Source of the DNA: Eutrigla gurnardus
Lineage: Eukaryota; Chordata; Actinopteri; Perciformes; Triglidae
Length of the DNA stretch: 64,000 nt
Reading direction: 5' to 3'
Assembly (NCBI GenBank): GCA_963514095.1
Contig: OY741270.1
Span: forward strand, 26,182,571-26,246,570
The translations under genes were made by a program, and so were the position numbers. Position 1 is the first letter of the stretch; each line of letters starts with the position of its first letter. Under the pieces are notes generated by a model that searched no databases, had not been told where the DNA came from, and saw nothing but the letters and a program-made list of their open reading frames with translations. Positions 38,670 to 52,200 of the stretch are shown one piece after another.

Positions 38670-41345
38670 TCAAACATCTCCGTCCACCGTCTCACTCCGA
38701 TCTCGCTCCGGATCCTCCAGCTGGTGGATGTTGACCAGGCTGGTTTTAGGCAGATGGCTGGAAGACATTTGATCAGTCGTCAAACATTACTGACACACAG
38801 TGAGTAACGTTTTTGTAAAACCCTAGTCAAAGTACGTAGACAAGTATGGCAGCTGGAGCCTGTCATCATAAAAACACTATTCATTTAATTATTTATTAAT
38901 TTAGTATATGAATTATGCACGTAAATATATTGGTAACGGACTAATAAGTAAAATTAAATATTGTGCATTTAATTCCATATATTATACAATAATAGAATGA
39001 CATTAGTAAGTACCAAATTGTAGAATAGAATAAAAAATTGGCATAAATTCTACTTATTTCTTATGATTTTTCCTGTTTTTTGTGTGAATGCTGAATAATC
39101 ACAATAATTCATCACAACGTATTACAATTAGCCACAATTCAAAAATCTATAATTGATCCGATGGCACACTTTAGCCTCCATACGGGAGACACGGATGTGA
39201 AAGTTAATTAAAATGCAAAGGTTGGGGTTACGGAAAGGACAGCATGCAAACAGGGACAAACATTTAGAAGAGCGCCACCTGGTGGTGAGGGGAGTGATGA
39301 AGATAAACTGTCGGAGGTGCTGCCGCTCTGACAGCTCCAGGAGGAGATCCAGAGAGATCCTGCGATTGTGCATATCCTACAAAAAGAAAAGTGAGTGCAA
39401 CTTACAGTCATCTCGTTTTACACACATTTTATACACAACGTTTCTGATATGTCTTGTGTGCTCACCATGTAGACGTCGAACTCGTCGAGGCACCTGAAGG
39501 GTGATTCGGTGATCTCCCACAGGGAGAGCATGAAGCACACGGTGGAGAAGGAGCGCTCACCGCCAGACAGCGACCTCATGTCCCTCGCACCGTCGTCGTC
39601 CCGACCCGGAGGCTTCACCTGGACAGGTTTGTGCATTACTTGCATACCATACATTGTAAATTAAAAAAAAGGGGAGTGTATGTTGTAGGTTTGTGTTTTG
39701 TGACGTACCAAGATCGAGAGCGTCTCATTGTTGTGATCAAAAATCATGGAGCCACAGCAGTTCATCTTTATCAGGAAGTTATTGAAGTATAACTTGCATC
39801 TGACAGAGAGGGACCTTTAGGTGGAAGGAGAAAGAATTAGAAAAGTTTCCACTGCAAGTCAAACACTATAATCGTGTGTTACTGGATGCCGTTATTTACC
39901 TCCGCATTATTTTGTATCTGTTCTGCCGGTCCGACATGATGTTTTCGAGGCGATTGATGAACCTCCGTAGATCTCTCACTTGGTTGGTTTTCTCTCTGTA
40001 GAGAGCGAGGGCCTCAGCATACTCCCTAATGAGGGCGAAAAAATCACATTTTCTCGATTCCAGCCTTGCAGTGTGTAAAACGAGGCCATATATATATATA
40101 TAAAAATCTCTGACAGACAGACTCCTGAATAAAGAGTCCTACTACAGACAGCAAGGGATCTATATGGAGCAAATGGATCTAAATGTCATAAATGGGTAAA
40201 ATGCTGCTTTACATGAATGCACCAGTAATATGAATATCATTATACATTATATGACATCAGTGTTCATAGGAAGCCTGTGATTCCCCACCTGACCACCTGC
40301 TGCTGCTTGCCGTGGTTGCTCTCGAACACCGCGATGTTCTTCTTCAGCCGCGTGATTTCGGCGTCGATGCTCTTGGTGCTGCCGGTCACCTGCCGCCGCT
40401 CTGGACTGATCTCCGTGGCCTTGGCCACGTATTCCTGTCATCACACGTGAGGTCAGATGACAGTCTGACAACCTGAATGACTGAATCTGTAGAATATTCT
40501 GCAGCTAAAAGAGCCCCCCGATATATGCATGAGGTAACAAAACCAGCGAAATATAATCTGCTGAACAAGTGCAGCTCCGGTTACCAGTAACTCCTCCTCT
40601 CTTTGGGCGAGGTCTCTTCTCATGGCTTGGACTTTGTCTTCATGAGCGTTCATTTTGTTTTCTAAAGTCTTAAGGCTTCGTTCGTGTTTGCCGCAGTCAG
40701 CCTCCAGCTTCAGCTGCTCGTCCTTTGGGGCGGCAAACAAAACATGAAACAGTTTCAGTCTCACTTCTTCATGAGGACATTTTCACACATACACTCACAT
40801 CCTCCAGAGGAAAAATAGTGTTGTCACCTAAAAAGACTTTACATTCAAACAAATCACCGTTCAAAAACATTTGAAGTCGCAGGACTGAAGTGAGATTAAA
40901 GCAACAGAAATGTGGCTCTGAAACTATTTTTAGCCTCTAGACAAAGGGAAACAACAAAGCCCCACTGCACCTTTAATGGCTCCATATCCTCAGAAAGCTG
41001 ATCAATCTGCTCTCTGACAGCAGAGTACTTGGACTCCATGTCCTCTGCTGCTTCCCGATGCTTGTCAAGCTCCATCTTTGCCTCGTGAACGGCCTGCTTT
41101 TCTACCTCAATCTTCTGCTGGTTCTCTCGGGCAACTTCCCTCTGCAAGGCGTGTGACATTACATAACATGACATAATCTGGGGTGAGATTTATGTTTGGT
41201 CTGTAGGGACAAATAAAAACCAAATGATCACCAAGGAGCTGATGTCATCGATGTGCTCCTCGCCGGCCGTCTCCAGCTCAGTTATTGCTGCCTTGACTTC
41301 ATTCACGGAGACCTGCATGGAAAATATAAAAGACAGTTTACAGCA

Positions 41346-41394
<49 letters not shown>

Positions 41395-44300
41395 CGCACA
41401 AAAATAAGAAGAGAGAAATGCAAACATGCAATGAGTGAGAAGAGTAGAATGAATTGTGAACGTGGTTGCTGTGAAGTGAAACCATGGTTCCGGTGCTCAT
41501 CCGGTAAGAGTACGGTTCACTGACCAGAGTCTTCTTCAGGGTCATGATGGTGCCGTTCAGAGTGCTCTCCATGCCCACGATGTCTTCAGTCACAGAGGTC
41601 ACGTGGAGCTGAAACTTGGCCAGCTGAGCCTGGTGATTCTCCAGCTCCGACTCCAACATACTGTGACACCAAAGCATCGATTTGATCTCGAGTGACAACT
41701 CCACAGTCGCAGATTTACCACATTTGAGTTACAAGAGTGACAGTCCACCTTTCTAAAAACTCAGAAAGTCGCCAAGCAGAACATGTTCCCATTCGTCTTA
41801 AGAGAACAGCTACTATATAAAAAGAGTGTATTCGAACATCAAATGGCATTAATGCAGCTTTGGGAGAGGGAATTGTAGTATATTGTACATAAGATAATGT
41901 TGATATTATCATACAGTATTTCTTCATGTAAGGGAATAGTTTGTTATGTTGGGAAGTATGCTTGTTAGCTTTATTGAAGAGGGTTAGACCAGGAAATCAA
42001 AACCAGTCTAATGTCTGCACGTTAAATATGAAGCTAGATCAGTTAGCTTAGCTTAGCAGGAAACAGCTAGCCTGGTTCAAATTACACAGACATGATATAA
42101 TATGTTGATGTGTGAGCTAAAGAGGTGCTGGGAGGTGGATTTTGTTACCTCTTGATAGAAACGGGCTATTAATTCCCACCTATTTCCAGTCTTTATGCTA
42201 AGCTAAGCTAACCAGCTGCCAGCTCTCAGACAGACACGAGTGGCATCAAATTTCTCACCTAACTCTTGGCAAGAAAGCAAATTAAGTTCATTTCTGTGAA
42301 TGTCGAACTGGTCTTTATGAGAAACTTATGTCAAGATTTAAGGGAAAGTTCAGCCTTGTTTTTTTTTATTTTCCCTTCTAAATCACCTTGCAGTTCCTTT
42401 CTTGTTGAATCTAACCAACTTGTAAAATTCATCGGGTTCAAGGAGGTTTTCATGTATGTATGTATTTAATTTCCTGTCACATCTGCTCCTTGTCTTATCC
42501 CAGCGGTGGTGGGAGAAGTATTCTAACGTCGAGATCAGTCACCTTATTTCAGTCTCCAGATCCCCACCGAGATACTTGGCCGTGCTGATGTCGGAGGTGT
42601 AATAACGGTTTCGGTAGACCTGATCTCCCTCAGCAGTGAAGGCTTCACGGCAGTTTTTAGGAGGCTGGCTTTGTTGCATGATCCTCCTCGCTTTGTCTTT
42701 TTCCTTTGATTAAAAAAAACAACAACACAGAAACTCAGGTCAGACACTTCATCAATCCTAAAACGACTCTAGGGGCATTAGTGCACGCACTCACTTTGAT
42801 TATGAGAATTAATTCTATCCCTCTCATGTCAATCAGGCAGTTGATGATGACCGGGCTTGTCGCTGTGATTACGTCCAGCACGGACGGATATTCTGGATGA
42901 TGTGCTTTCCTAGAAAAACAGCAGAGAAGGTATAAAAAAAAGTAGCTTTAAAAATGTGTGGGAAAAGGCCGACACGTCTGACATGCTTGCTGCTGACCGT
43001 CCATGAATGTTGTACACTCTTTCAGAGAACGGGCTGACGATGATCTGCGGCCTGTTGCCCTTTGGATAATAGCGTGTCATCAGATCCTGGAGGACCGCCT
43101 CGTCCTTGTAGTTGTCACAGCAGAAAGCCTTCATGAAGCTCCGCACGCAGCTCTCCACGGCCACGGCCAGCATGGGATCCTTCAAACTGATGCACGCCCC
43201 TGAGAGCAAACACAGGCAGCTACAATATGTGCAATTTAACTGAATGTGTGAACTGAAAGTAAATCATCTGCATGGCAGGATTTCTAAAAAAAGGATAAGA
43301 CAGAATTAGACCTTTGTAGATTAAATAGCAAATGATTCATTTATTAGCTTTCTTTCCTTGGTTTGGATGAGAAGATCGACTCGCAAATCAATATTTGGCA
43401 GCGCTTCATATGGGACAGATGTATTCCTATACAAAACTGTGTCAATAATTAGCTTACAGTGTTCATTTGGGGTCTTTTCATTCAGGATAATATATGGTAA
43501 GTTTTTTTATAAAACTACCGTAATTCTATTTTACTCCCATGATACTTTGCCTCACAAAAGCCCTCTTTATGCCAAGCTTACAGCCTGCTGGCTCCTGCTT
43601 CATATTGCACAGACAAATACGAGAGCAGCATTGATCTTTCCATCTAAATCTCAGCAGATTTGATCTCTTTTAAGATGTGGAAAGGAAGTAAAGCAAAAAC
43701 AAACAAAAAAAGGAAGTCACCTATTGGACCGATGGGTCTCTTGAGGAAGCGTCCTGCGGCGCACGCCTCAGTGATGGAAGCCAGCAGGTCGGGCAGCTGA
43801 TCTCCAAACCGCTTCAGTTTGTTGGATCGACTGGCGAGGACCCGAGTCTTCCTCTTCAGCTTCGACTCGTACAGAACGTGGATGTTTCTTTCCTCCAATC
43901 TAGTAAAAAGGTCATATTTAGCAGAGCTCCCACTGCTGTTCTACCAGGATGCAAACATCACTTCCCCGTACCTCAGCGTGTCCCGCTCTTCCTTTCCTTT
44001 TAAAAGTGCCTGATGTTTGTTCCTGGTCTCTTGGTTCAGCTGTGAACACTTCGTCTCGAGCTCCGCGAGCTGCTCTTTCAAACGCTGCTCTTTCTCCTGC
44101 TGTTTCCTATATTCCATGTCCCCATCATTGTTCGGGTTTACGCTGAAATCAAGCGAGTAAAGTAAAGTTTCAACTTAACCAATGCATTTGTACGGGGGGT
44201 CAAGATTTGAACCCTACCTTGTTTTTGCCTTTTCAATCCTCTGCTGAAGAAGGCTTTGCTCCTGTTCTGACTGTTTGAGTTTGTTCAGAGCCCGGAAATA

Positions 44301-47241
44301 AACGAGCTACGAGGAAAAGATGACATCACTTTAACCAATAGAAATTATTCATTAGCTTTATTATTATTTTATTTCCAAATCAGTACCTCCTGTTGCCTGT
44401 AAGCTTTGCTCAGGACCTTCACTTCCTCTTTCAGCTTCAGATATCCTTGCGACAGAGACTCTTGTTCCTGTCTCGTGAGGTCAACGCTGCTTTTCATACA
44501 CTGAAGCTTCTTTTCTGCTTGTGTGACCTTCGACTGCGTGGCAGACAAGAAAAAGTTGAAGAAGTTGTTGTATTTTTCTATCTGCTGTAAATATGTAACT
44601 TCATATGGTGGCGACAGTTTGAAGAAGGGCTTCATAAATAGACGTGTATATCATCAACAGAACAATTACCCGACAAAGCTGAAGGTTATCCTGGTGTTTG
44701 TGATTATTTGCTTCTTTTTCAACGTCCTCCTTTAACTGCTGTACAAACTGCTCCTTCTCTCTGACCTGAAACAAAATTCAAACATTTAGTTTCTTCTTGC
44801 TTTTCACACTTCCTACACACTCGTCCGAATTTATAATAAACTAGAAACAAAACAAACGCAGCCAATGAACTCTCACCAAACACCATGCCATTGCTTTCTT
44901 CAGATTCTCCAAAACCGCCTTCATCTCACTGAAGCGCGGGAACTTTTCATACCTCTCCTTCTTCTGGAGGAACTCTTGCTTCAGGTCCTTGAGACACTGA
45001 ACACAAAAAACGTGTGAGAATGAAAAAAGAATATGCTGCGGCTAAATGACTCATAGACACGCTGATCAGCAGGCGAGAATGCAAGCAAACTTTAATTATA
45101 TAACTTCTGCATGTTTGTTACAAGGTTATTTATGGGAAGAAGAACAATTTATATTAACAACATAAAGCCATCAAGTCCAAGGGAAAGACAAAGAAGAGAT
45201 GTTGAATGGACATTTTAATTTGTACCACAGGGAAGAGCATATTGTGTGTCTAAATACCTCCTCTTGTCTCTCGACCTGCTGTCGGGTAACAGTTTTAGTG
45301 TGCTTGATGTGAATGTAATCCCTCTTCATCTGATCCAGCAGAGTTGCTTTCATAAAGAACTACGACAGAAACATTCATTTAAACATGAGGGATACAAAAA
45401 AAACGTTCTCTCACCGAGATGCAACCTTAGAATGAGAATAACGACGCCGGCGTTGTACCTTATACTTGTCCGACTCACTCTTGGAATGCAGGAACTGTTT
45501 ACTCATTTCTTGGTTGAGAATGGACACCGGGTTGTCCAGCTGGAGAGAGATCACAACAAACGTGCTGCTGAGGCCTTCGGGGATCATCGTGTTACGGTTA
45601 CAACATTAGTGCATTCGCTGGAAGTTTAAAAAGTTGCAGCAAAATCTTTGCAGGATTCCACATACAAATAATTCTGTTCACAATAAAAGTAGGTTTGAAA
45701 AAACAAAAAGCAACTGGCAAAAGCCAAAGAATCCTAAATAAGAAATAGAATTTTACAATAAAAAACAAGTAACATATCTGTTTTGAAATGAAAAGAACTG
45801 CACACTGTTAATACCTGGATGTTAAAGTGGTCCAAAATAGCGGTCAACTCCTCCTTCTTGTTTGAGATGATTTGTCCTGAAATACAAGAGAGAAGATAGT
45901 TAATATAAAAACAGCCGTCTGGTTCCAGCTCCTTAGATGTGAGGATTTGAGGTGTCTCTTAGTTATTTTAGAACAGTCAACTGAATCTGAATGTTTAGCT
46001 TGAACGAGCATTTTTCACTGCTTTCTAACATTTTACAGACGGTAGGTTTATCTAAAAGGGAAATGATTGCGAGTCACAAAAGGGGGGACGGCAGAACTGT
46101 GAAGCATGATCACACCGGATCTACCAACAGAGATCACTTTGGCTGGTTAAACTTCCACTTCTTCTTTTACATACAAAATAGCTCAGTGGCATTTACAGCT
46201 GTGTGCAAGTGTGAATGTAAACAAGTCTTAACTTTACATTCACACTTGGACACAAAACAGTGGAGGAGTGCCACGCGGATGTAAAATGCACACAAGGGAG
46301 TTTATAGAGGAAAATTCTTCACGGAGAGTAAAGAATGTATACAGCTCGGAGGGGTTGACGTCTGATTGAAGCTCTGTCTTCACTCCCTCGTGTGTGTCTG
46401 GTGTATCTGACATTAAGTGAAGGTTTAATAAGACTCGGACATCGTCCGTAACTCAGAAGTCACCTGTTTTGCTCTTTAGTTTGCAAGTCCGACATCCATC
46501 GCTGGAGATCCGGTGCTCGATGGAGATGCAGTCGCCGTAGAGGTCCCTTTTGTAAGCATCTGGTCCTCTGTTTCTCAGCTTTACTGTTATATCTGCAGTA
46601 CTAGAGGGCGGATCATAATATTAACATTTCCAACGACACAATAAGGTGCTCTGGTATAACATAACGCAGTCTGACTTACGTCTCACTGGTCTTCACAAAA
46701 TCCTTGAGAGACATTCCTCTGTTTGTGACCGTGGCCTTCCCACCGAGGCCGACGGTCAAAGCAGTCAGGATGGCACTTTTCCCACCTGAGAATTCAATAT
46801 TCAAATCAACAATAAAGACAAAAGCGATTAAATCACGGCATGGAAAGCACCGGACAGTAGTCGCTCACAGGCACAGCTGGAGATATGCAAAATAACACGA
46901 TAGCGAAAGAATCAGGTGACATTCACGAACACGGCTCTCACTTCCGTTGTTGCCGACGATGAAATTCACATGGGGCCCAAACTGGAACGGACCGAGCAAA
47001 CGGTGACACATGAAATTCTTCAGAGTGATGCTCTCGATGAGGCCGATGTCTCCCTGGAAATACATGCAGAAATCAACGTTGACCTCTTATGAGCTGGTGA
47101 GGAGTAAAGCTGAGGAATCACAGAGGGGAGGGGGGGGCTCACTGTGGTGCATGATGGTCTCTGATGATTCGCGTGAGCCGTCACTCTGCGGCTCTTGACA
47201 GGTGTCGCGTCACTGATCACACTGCTTCTCCTCTTACTCAT
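38670..47241 (-). CDS. smc6: Structural maintenance of chromosomes protein 6
   Basis: Twenty-six coding exons join in phase to 1073 residues (human SMC6 1091), from the ATG at 47239-47241 (exon 47143-47241) to the stop at 38670-38672 (exon 38670-38757). SMC6 pairs with SMC5 in the SMC5/6 complex, which works in homologous recombination repair, replication-fork stability and meiosis. Walker A is GNNGSGKS (residues 67-74), split across exons 2 and 3 (46942-47053, 46680-46785). Long coiled coils flank a hinge encoded by 42543-43899 (for example [40 protein letters not shown]). The ABC signature [18 protein letters not shown] and Walker [12 protein letters not shown] lie in exon 39466-39618. The C-terminal [14 protein letters not shown] replaces the longer mammalian tail. 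Its first, non-coding exon lies close to the tdrd6 start. Confidence 0.97.
41348..41392. repeat. (TA)n microsatellite in smc6 intron
   Basis: About 22 TA units, starting 36 bp upstream, in transcript sense, of the smc6 exon 41232-41312. Confidence 0.95.
41940..42320. repeat. Dispersed palindromic repeat (GCTTAGC family) in smc6 intron
   Basis: The left part holds GTTAGCTTAGCTTAGCAGG and CAGCTAGCCTGG. The right part holds TTTATGCTAAGCTAAGCTAA, CACCTAACTCTTGGCAAG and an outer AAGAAAGCAAATTAA piece. The two cores are inverted copies about 150 bp apart, giving a long imperfect hairpin. I recall this element from many percomorph genomes; it resembles a non-autonomous transposon. No coding capacity. 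Confidence 0.7.
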
Positions 47242-48156
47242 CTCGAAACAAGTCACTGGAAATAGAGTTGACAGGAAGACACCTAATGTAATCTATTACT
47301 TCTTTACCGTGAGACTCTTTGGGCCACTGAAGTACGTTATGAAGGTAAATATTGTCCTTTTTGCTGCACTATGTCTAGATTTATTTGACAGCTAGTGTTA
47401 CTTTGCAGACTGTGATTATGCAAAATATTAATCAAATAAATAAATAGTACTGTATCGCTGCAGCAGGCTGAAATCAGCTGCAACATTGGTGACACATTGA
47501 TGCATCACCAGTTTAAGGATGAACAATTTTAAAAGAATATCTTTTTTTTTACTGCTCTTCTAACTGCAAAATCCATCCATCCATCCATCGTCTACCGCTC
47601 ACGGGGGAGCTGGAGCCTCTAACTGCAAAATGATTTGCAATACTGAAGTGAATGTTAAAAAATATATATATATTATAAATGATTATGGTTTGGATTTTTC
47701 AGGAATATGTAACAATGTTTTCTGTAAATAATGCAAATATAATTATTTGATATTGATCCCCTGATGAGCTTATGCAGTTACACAAATTGGTTTGACAGAG
47801 TGAGCATGTGACAAGCAAACCAAAAATAAAAAGAAGAAGATGTTTGGTTGTACAAGCCAGGAAGCATTGGTCTCCTTATCGAGTTACACAGATCTGCACT
47901 TCAACATTACTGGAGGTTTTGTGTTTCCAAATGTTTGCCACCTAACTCATGCTGCTATTTGGTTAGGTCTTGATAAAAGCTTTTGCATATGGATACACAT
48001 ATGCTATAGCTCTTTTCTCATTATTCTCAGCCCATACTTCCCACCACTGAGCAGCATTCAAGAAAAACTACACACCAAAGTTACAGCAGATGCATTTCAA
48101 ACACATGTGAATGTGTAACCTGCAAAAAAAATAAAATAACAATAACAATAATAACC
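47242..48156 (-). other. smc6: smc6 5' intron (non-coding)
   Basis: An acceptor (TTTCCAG) at 47256-47262 precedes the ATG exon by 14 nt, and a matching donor (CTCAG then GTTATT) lies at 48155/48156. The intron is AT-rich and contains a CATCCATCCATC fragment at about 47571-47620. Confidence 0.6.
47571..47620. repeat. (ATCC)n-led teleost repeat fragment
   Basis: ATCCATCCATCCATCG followed by TCTACCGCTCA. This combination is frequent at the ends of interspersed repeats in teleost genomes, from memory. Confidence 0.6.
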
Positions 48157-48525
48157 TGAGGAGACGTGCACGGCGTTGTTGTTGAGACTTCCTTGTTGGT
48201 ATGTTGCAAAGTGAACCGCAGCTGTGACGCCGTCTTCAAACGCGGAACTGAGTGTGACGCGTGACCTGTGGGCGTGTCTAGAAACAAAATATTTTAATAT
48301 TTGTTTTATTGAAAAGTGACGATGTCTAACGGTTTAATAACAGATGCGGATATTAAAAGTGCACCACTTGTTTTGTTTTTTGCATGTATTTTCTCGAGGT
48401 ATAATGAATCACCCACATTAACGTGAGTCCATAAATCCACACGTGACTGGCGCCGCCCCCTCCCCGCACTCGGCGTCCGCGTGTCACCGAAACCCGCTGA
48501 TGACGAGTCGCCCGCAAACAAACGC
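48157..48525. promoter_or_regulatory. Head-to-head smc6/tdrd6 promoter with first exons
   Basis: CpG-rich DNA between the inferred first exon of smc6 (minus, donor at 48155/48156) and the inferred first exon of tdrd6 (plus, donor ACGCG then GTAAGA at 48525/48526). The two donors are only about 370 bp apart, so the start sites must be closer. It contains TAACGGTT, a MYB-type site, at 48327-48334. No TATA box is evident. Confidence 0.6.
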
Positions 48526-49184
48526 GGTAAGAAAAATTGTAATGATGTAACAAGTTGGCACCGTGGCTGTAAGTTAACCGGAGCCGAACGCTTGAGGTCA
48601 GATTGCTGGTCTGTAACGTGCCTTGAAACGCGTCGTGGACGGTGGGATGTTGTTTCATTCATTACCACAAGCTTTATTCACAAGCTGCACTGGCGGATTA
48701 GATGCTGTGTGGAATCACAGAAACGTGCTGTCTTATTAATTAAGTTAAGTTAAAGTTTTTTAGGATTAAATCAGATCTTAAACGCGACCAATCAGTGTTC
48801 CTGATTAGTGGAAATCTCACATTTACACACAAAAGTTCTAGCATGTTTACATGCGAAAAAAAAAAAAAACAATTTAAATCCTCATGTCAGGTCTTACTAA
48901 GCCTACCGAATTAACCAGCAGGCATATTTCTCTTTATTTATTATCATTAATAAATGAACAACATTCATTTAATTGCTAATTACTTCACTAAATAAGTACT
49001 TGTGATAAAATGACGAGATTTACGTCACTTTAAGCTACCATTTTGGGGGATTTGAATATTAATACATATATAGTGACATCATCAAACGTGGTTATCTTAA
49101 AATTGGGGTATAACCTTTAGGTGCTTTGTAGTTAAAAGTATTTTTTTTAATCAATGATACATTTCTTTCTTTCTGTTTTTGCAG
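48526..49184 (+). other. tdrd6: tdrd6 5' intron (non-coding)
   Basis: Starts at the GTAAGA donor and ends at the TTTTTGCAG acceptor, 25 nt before the tdrd6 ATG. Nothing else was recognised in it. Confidence 0.6.
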
Positions 49185-49209
49185 GCGTGTTTCACGTCTG
49201 AGATTCACA

Positions 49210-52200
49210 ATGTGTTCAATCCCGGGGCTTCCGACGCCCGGATCGGAAGTACCTGTTCTCATCACAAGGGTAAATTTAAACCCCAGTTGTGGTCTCGTGG
49301 AATTATGGGTTAACTTGGATGAAGAACGGAAGCATGTTTATGAGCAGATGAGAGAGGAAATTCAGATTCCCAAAAGAAAGTTTTATGGATCCGAAGGAAA
49401 ACCAGGGGATCTCTGTCTGGTTTCCATCCGTGACACCTGGCACAGAGCTCGGATCGTATCGATTCAAACTGAAACTTTCAATGTTTTTCTAATTGACCAA
49501 GGACAGCCCCATATCACCACAACTGAAGCTTTAGCATGGGGCCAGAGCGATAGCTTTTTCCTTCCTCCTGAAACTGAATTCTGCATACTCGCTAATGTCC
49601 TCTCCCTTGAGAACAACTGGCCTGAATTGGCCACAAAGTATTTGGTATCACTGCCCAGCAAGAAGTTCAAGGGACTGGTTCAACATGTGCTGATGCCGGA
49701 CAGGACCATTCTCCTTGACATACCAACTGTTTCCAAGCACATTTGTAAGATTGGAGTTGCAAAGGAGATGCCAGGAGACGAGTTTAAATGCCTTGTGCAG
49801 AAATGTCTTGAGGCTGAACATGCAACGCAGGAAGCAAATCTGAATATGAGTTTCCTACTTGAGAAGCAGGACAAATACCTTTACCCAGAATTGTTAATTG
49901 ATACTTGTGAAAGTGTTAACGTGACGGAGGTAATTGATCCATGTAACATTTTTTGCAAACTCCTAATTTTTTCCAAGGCAGTGAAGATATTATCAGATCA
50001 GATCCAGCAGTACTATGAAGAAAACTCAGAATTGGAAGAGACCCAACCTTTGACCTGCGGGGATCCATGTGCTGCTAGAGGGGAAAGCGGCAGATGGCAT
50101 CGCTCGTTACTAAAACGAACCATGACTAGCGGTGGTGCTGTAGAAGTCTTGCACGTGGATGAAGGAAAAACAGAATTTGTCCCAGTTGGACATATCAGAC
50201 CTCTGCATGGAAAATTCCTGAGAATGCCAGTTGTCACGTATCCCTGTTCTCTTGAAGGTGTAAAAGAGAACGGCACAGGGTGGACGACGGACCAGAAGGA
50301 CTACTTAAAATCACTGCTCTGTAACCAGACATTTGTGGCAAAGTTTAACCACCAGTATAAACCTCAAGAGGTCTATCATGTCATTCTCTATGCAGATAAT
50401 GGTGCCTGCATAAACAATTGTTTTATAGAGAAGGCAGGAACTATCTCGCCCTCCAAGACTGAACGAGAGTTAAATCTCCAGAACCAACCGATTCCATCAT
50501 TATGTCTCCATTCACATGGAGACCAAGGTGGCATGGATTTCAAGAACAAAGTCACTGTAAATGTTGATGGTGTAATAGAGGAAACTTCACCATGCACCAA
50601 GAACCTATCAGTCAATAGCAAGACTGATGATGTACTCACTTCTGGAGCTGATGATACTCATGTCAAAGAGGGTTCAGAACATCCAGACCCCCAAGTACAC
50701 ATCAATGGGCAATTTCTAACAGGTTTCCCATCTGAGGTGCCAAATGCTTGCAATGAAGGTGTGTTTACCTTTGGAAGTAGTGTCAATGTTAAAGTATCTT
50801 TCATTGAAAGCCTGCAGAAATTCTGGTGTCAACCAACTGAAAATGGTGAGACTCTTGCACTCATGATGAACGACCTGCAAAATCACTATGCATCCACCCA
50901 CCCTCAGCCACTGGTTGAGTCCACCTGTGTCGCCCGTAATCCAGACAATGATATGTGGTATAGAGCAAGGATCATTGCAAGTCACCACTCCCCCGTTGTA
51001 GATGTGAGATTTATAGACTATGGTCAGACTCATACGGTCCCTCTGCGAGATGTGCGCCCCATTGATCCAGCTTTCTTGCGGCTAAACATGCAGGCTTTTC
51101 AATGTTGCTTGTTAAATCCTCAGTCTACCACTTGGACTGATGCTGCAGAATTTCAGAAGTTTGTGGGTTTAGGTGCTTCGTCAAACACTGGGTTGAAATG
51201 CACTGTAAAAGCTGTAACATCTGATGAAGAAGGTCTGCTGCTCAATATGGTCGATATTGAAACACCATCTGACAGTGCACGCAAGCCCTTGACTCAGGAA
51301 TGTGCAAAGGCCGAAACTCTCGTCCAAAGTCCTCCAAAGCTCCCATCAGATGCATACAATTACTTGCCACACAATATTGAGGTGGATGGGAAAGAAAAGG
51401 TGCGGGTAACCTATTCAGAGAATGTCAATCAATTCTACTGCCAACTGGACAGGAACTTGCATTTGATTGACAAAATTATGGAAAATGTTAAACAACTAAT
51501 CACTCAGCCACAGGACACGGATCATCCACTTGGGCTTAATAGCATTTGTTTAGTTGGGTACAATGATGATCAGTGGTACAGAGGTCAAGTAGTAGAAATG
51601 TCTCCAAAATGCAAAGTGCACTTTGTTGACTTTGGTCTTATCATTGCAGTGAATGAATCTGATATTCGCCACTTTCCCAATGAAGCAAGTATGGCCAGGT
51701 CTGTTCCTGTGCAGGCTGTCCCACTTGGACTGTTTGAAATCCCTGCAGACGTGCCACAGGAAGTCAACCAGTGGTTTTCAGATAACACTGCTGGCCAAAG
51801 TTTCACCATTTCAGTCGTAGCAAAAGCGGAAAAGGGGAAGCTAATTGTTGAACTGTTTGATGGACATGTGAATGTCGGTGTGAAAGTCAGAGAGATGATA
51901 TCAAAGATTGCACAACAAGAGGCGACTTGTCCCATTGAGCACACTAACCAGCAGCTCTCTAACAGCTCAGAACATGACAGTGTGCCAAATCAGGACTATT
52001 TAACACAAGAGCTCATGAATGTATCGGCATTAACAAAAATGAAAGGTTTTGATAAAGTGCAGAGCGGCAATGGAACATGTTCAAGTGACAAGCTGAGTTC
52101 ACAATCCACAATGGATGCCTCTGAACCAGAGATTGAACATGAAAAGACTTTGGAGGAAGGAAGAAAAACAACTTCAGATGTCATTCTTATGGACAAAGAA

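Noticed and set aside
48081..48668. Minus-strand frames of 68-120 codons near the smc6/tdrd6 boundary
   Set aside because: They overlap the non-coding first exons and promoter; no homology to SMC6 N-termini, and the true ATG exon at 47143-47241 is complete.
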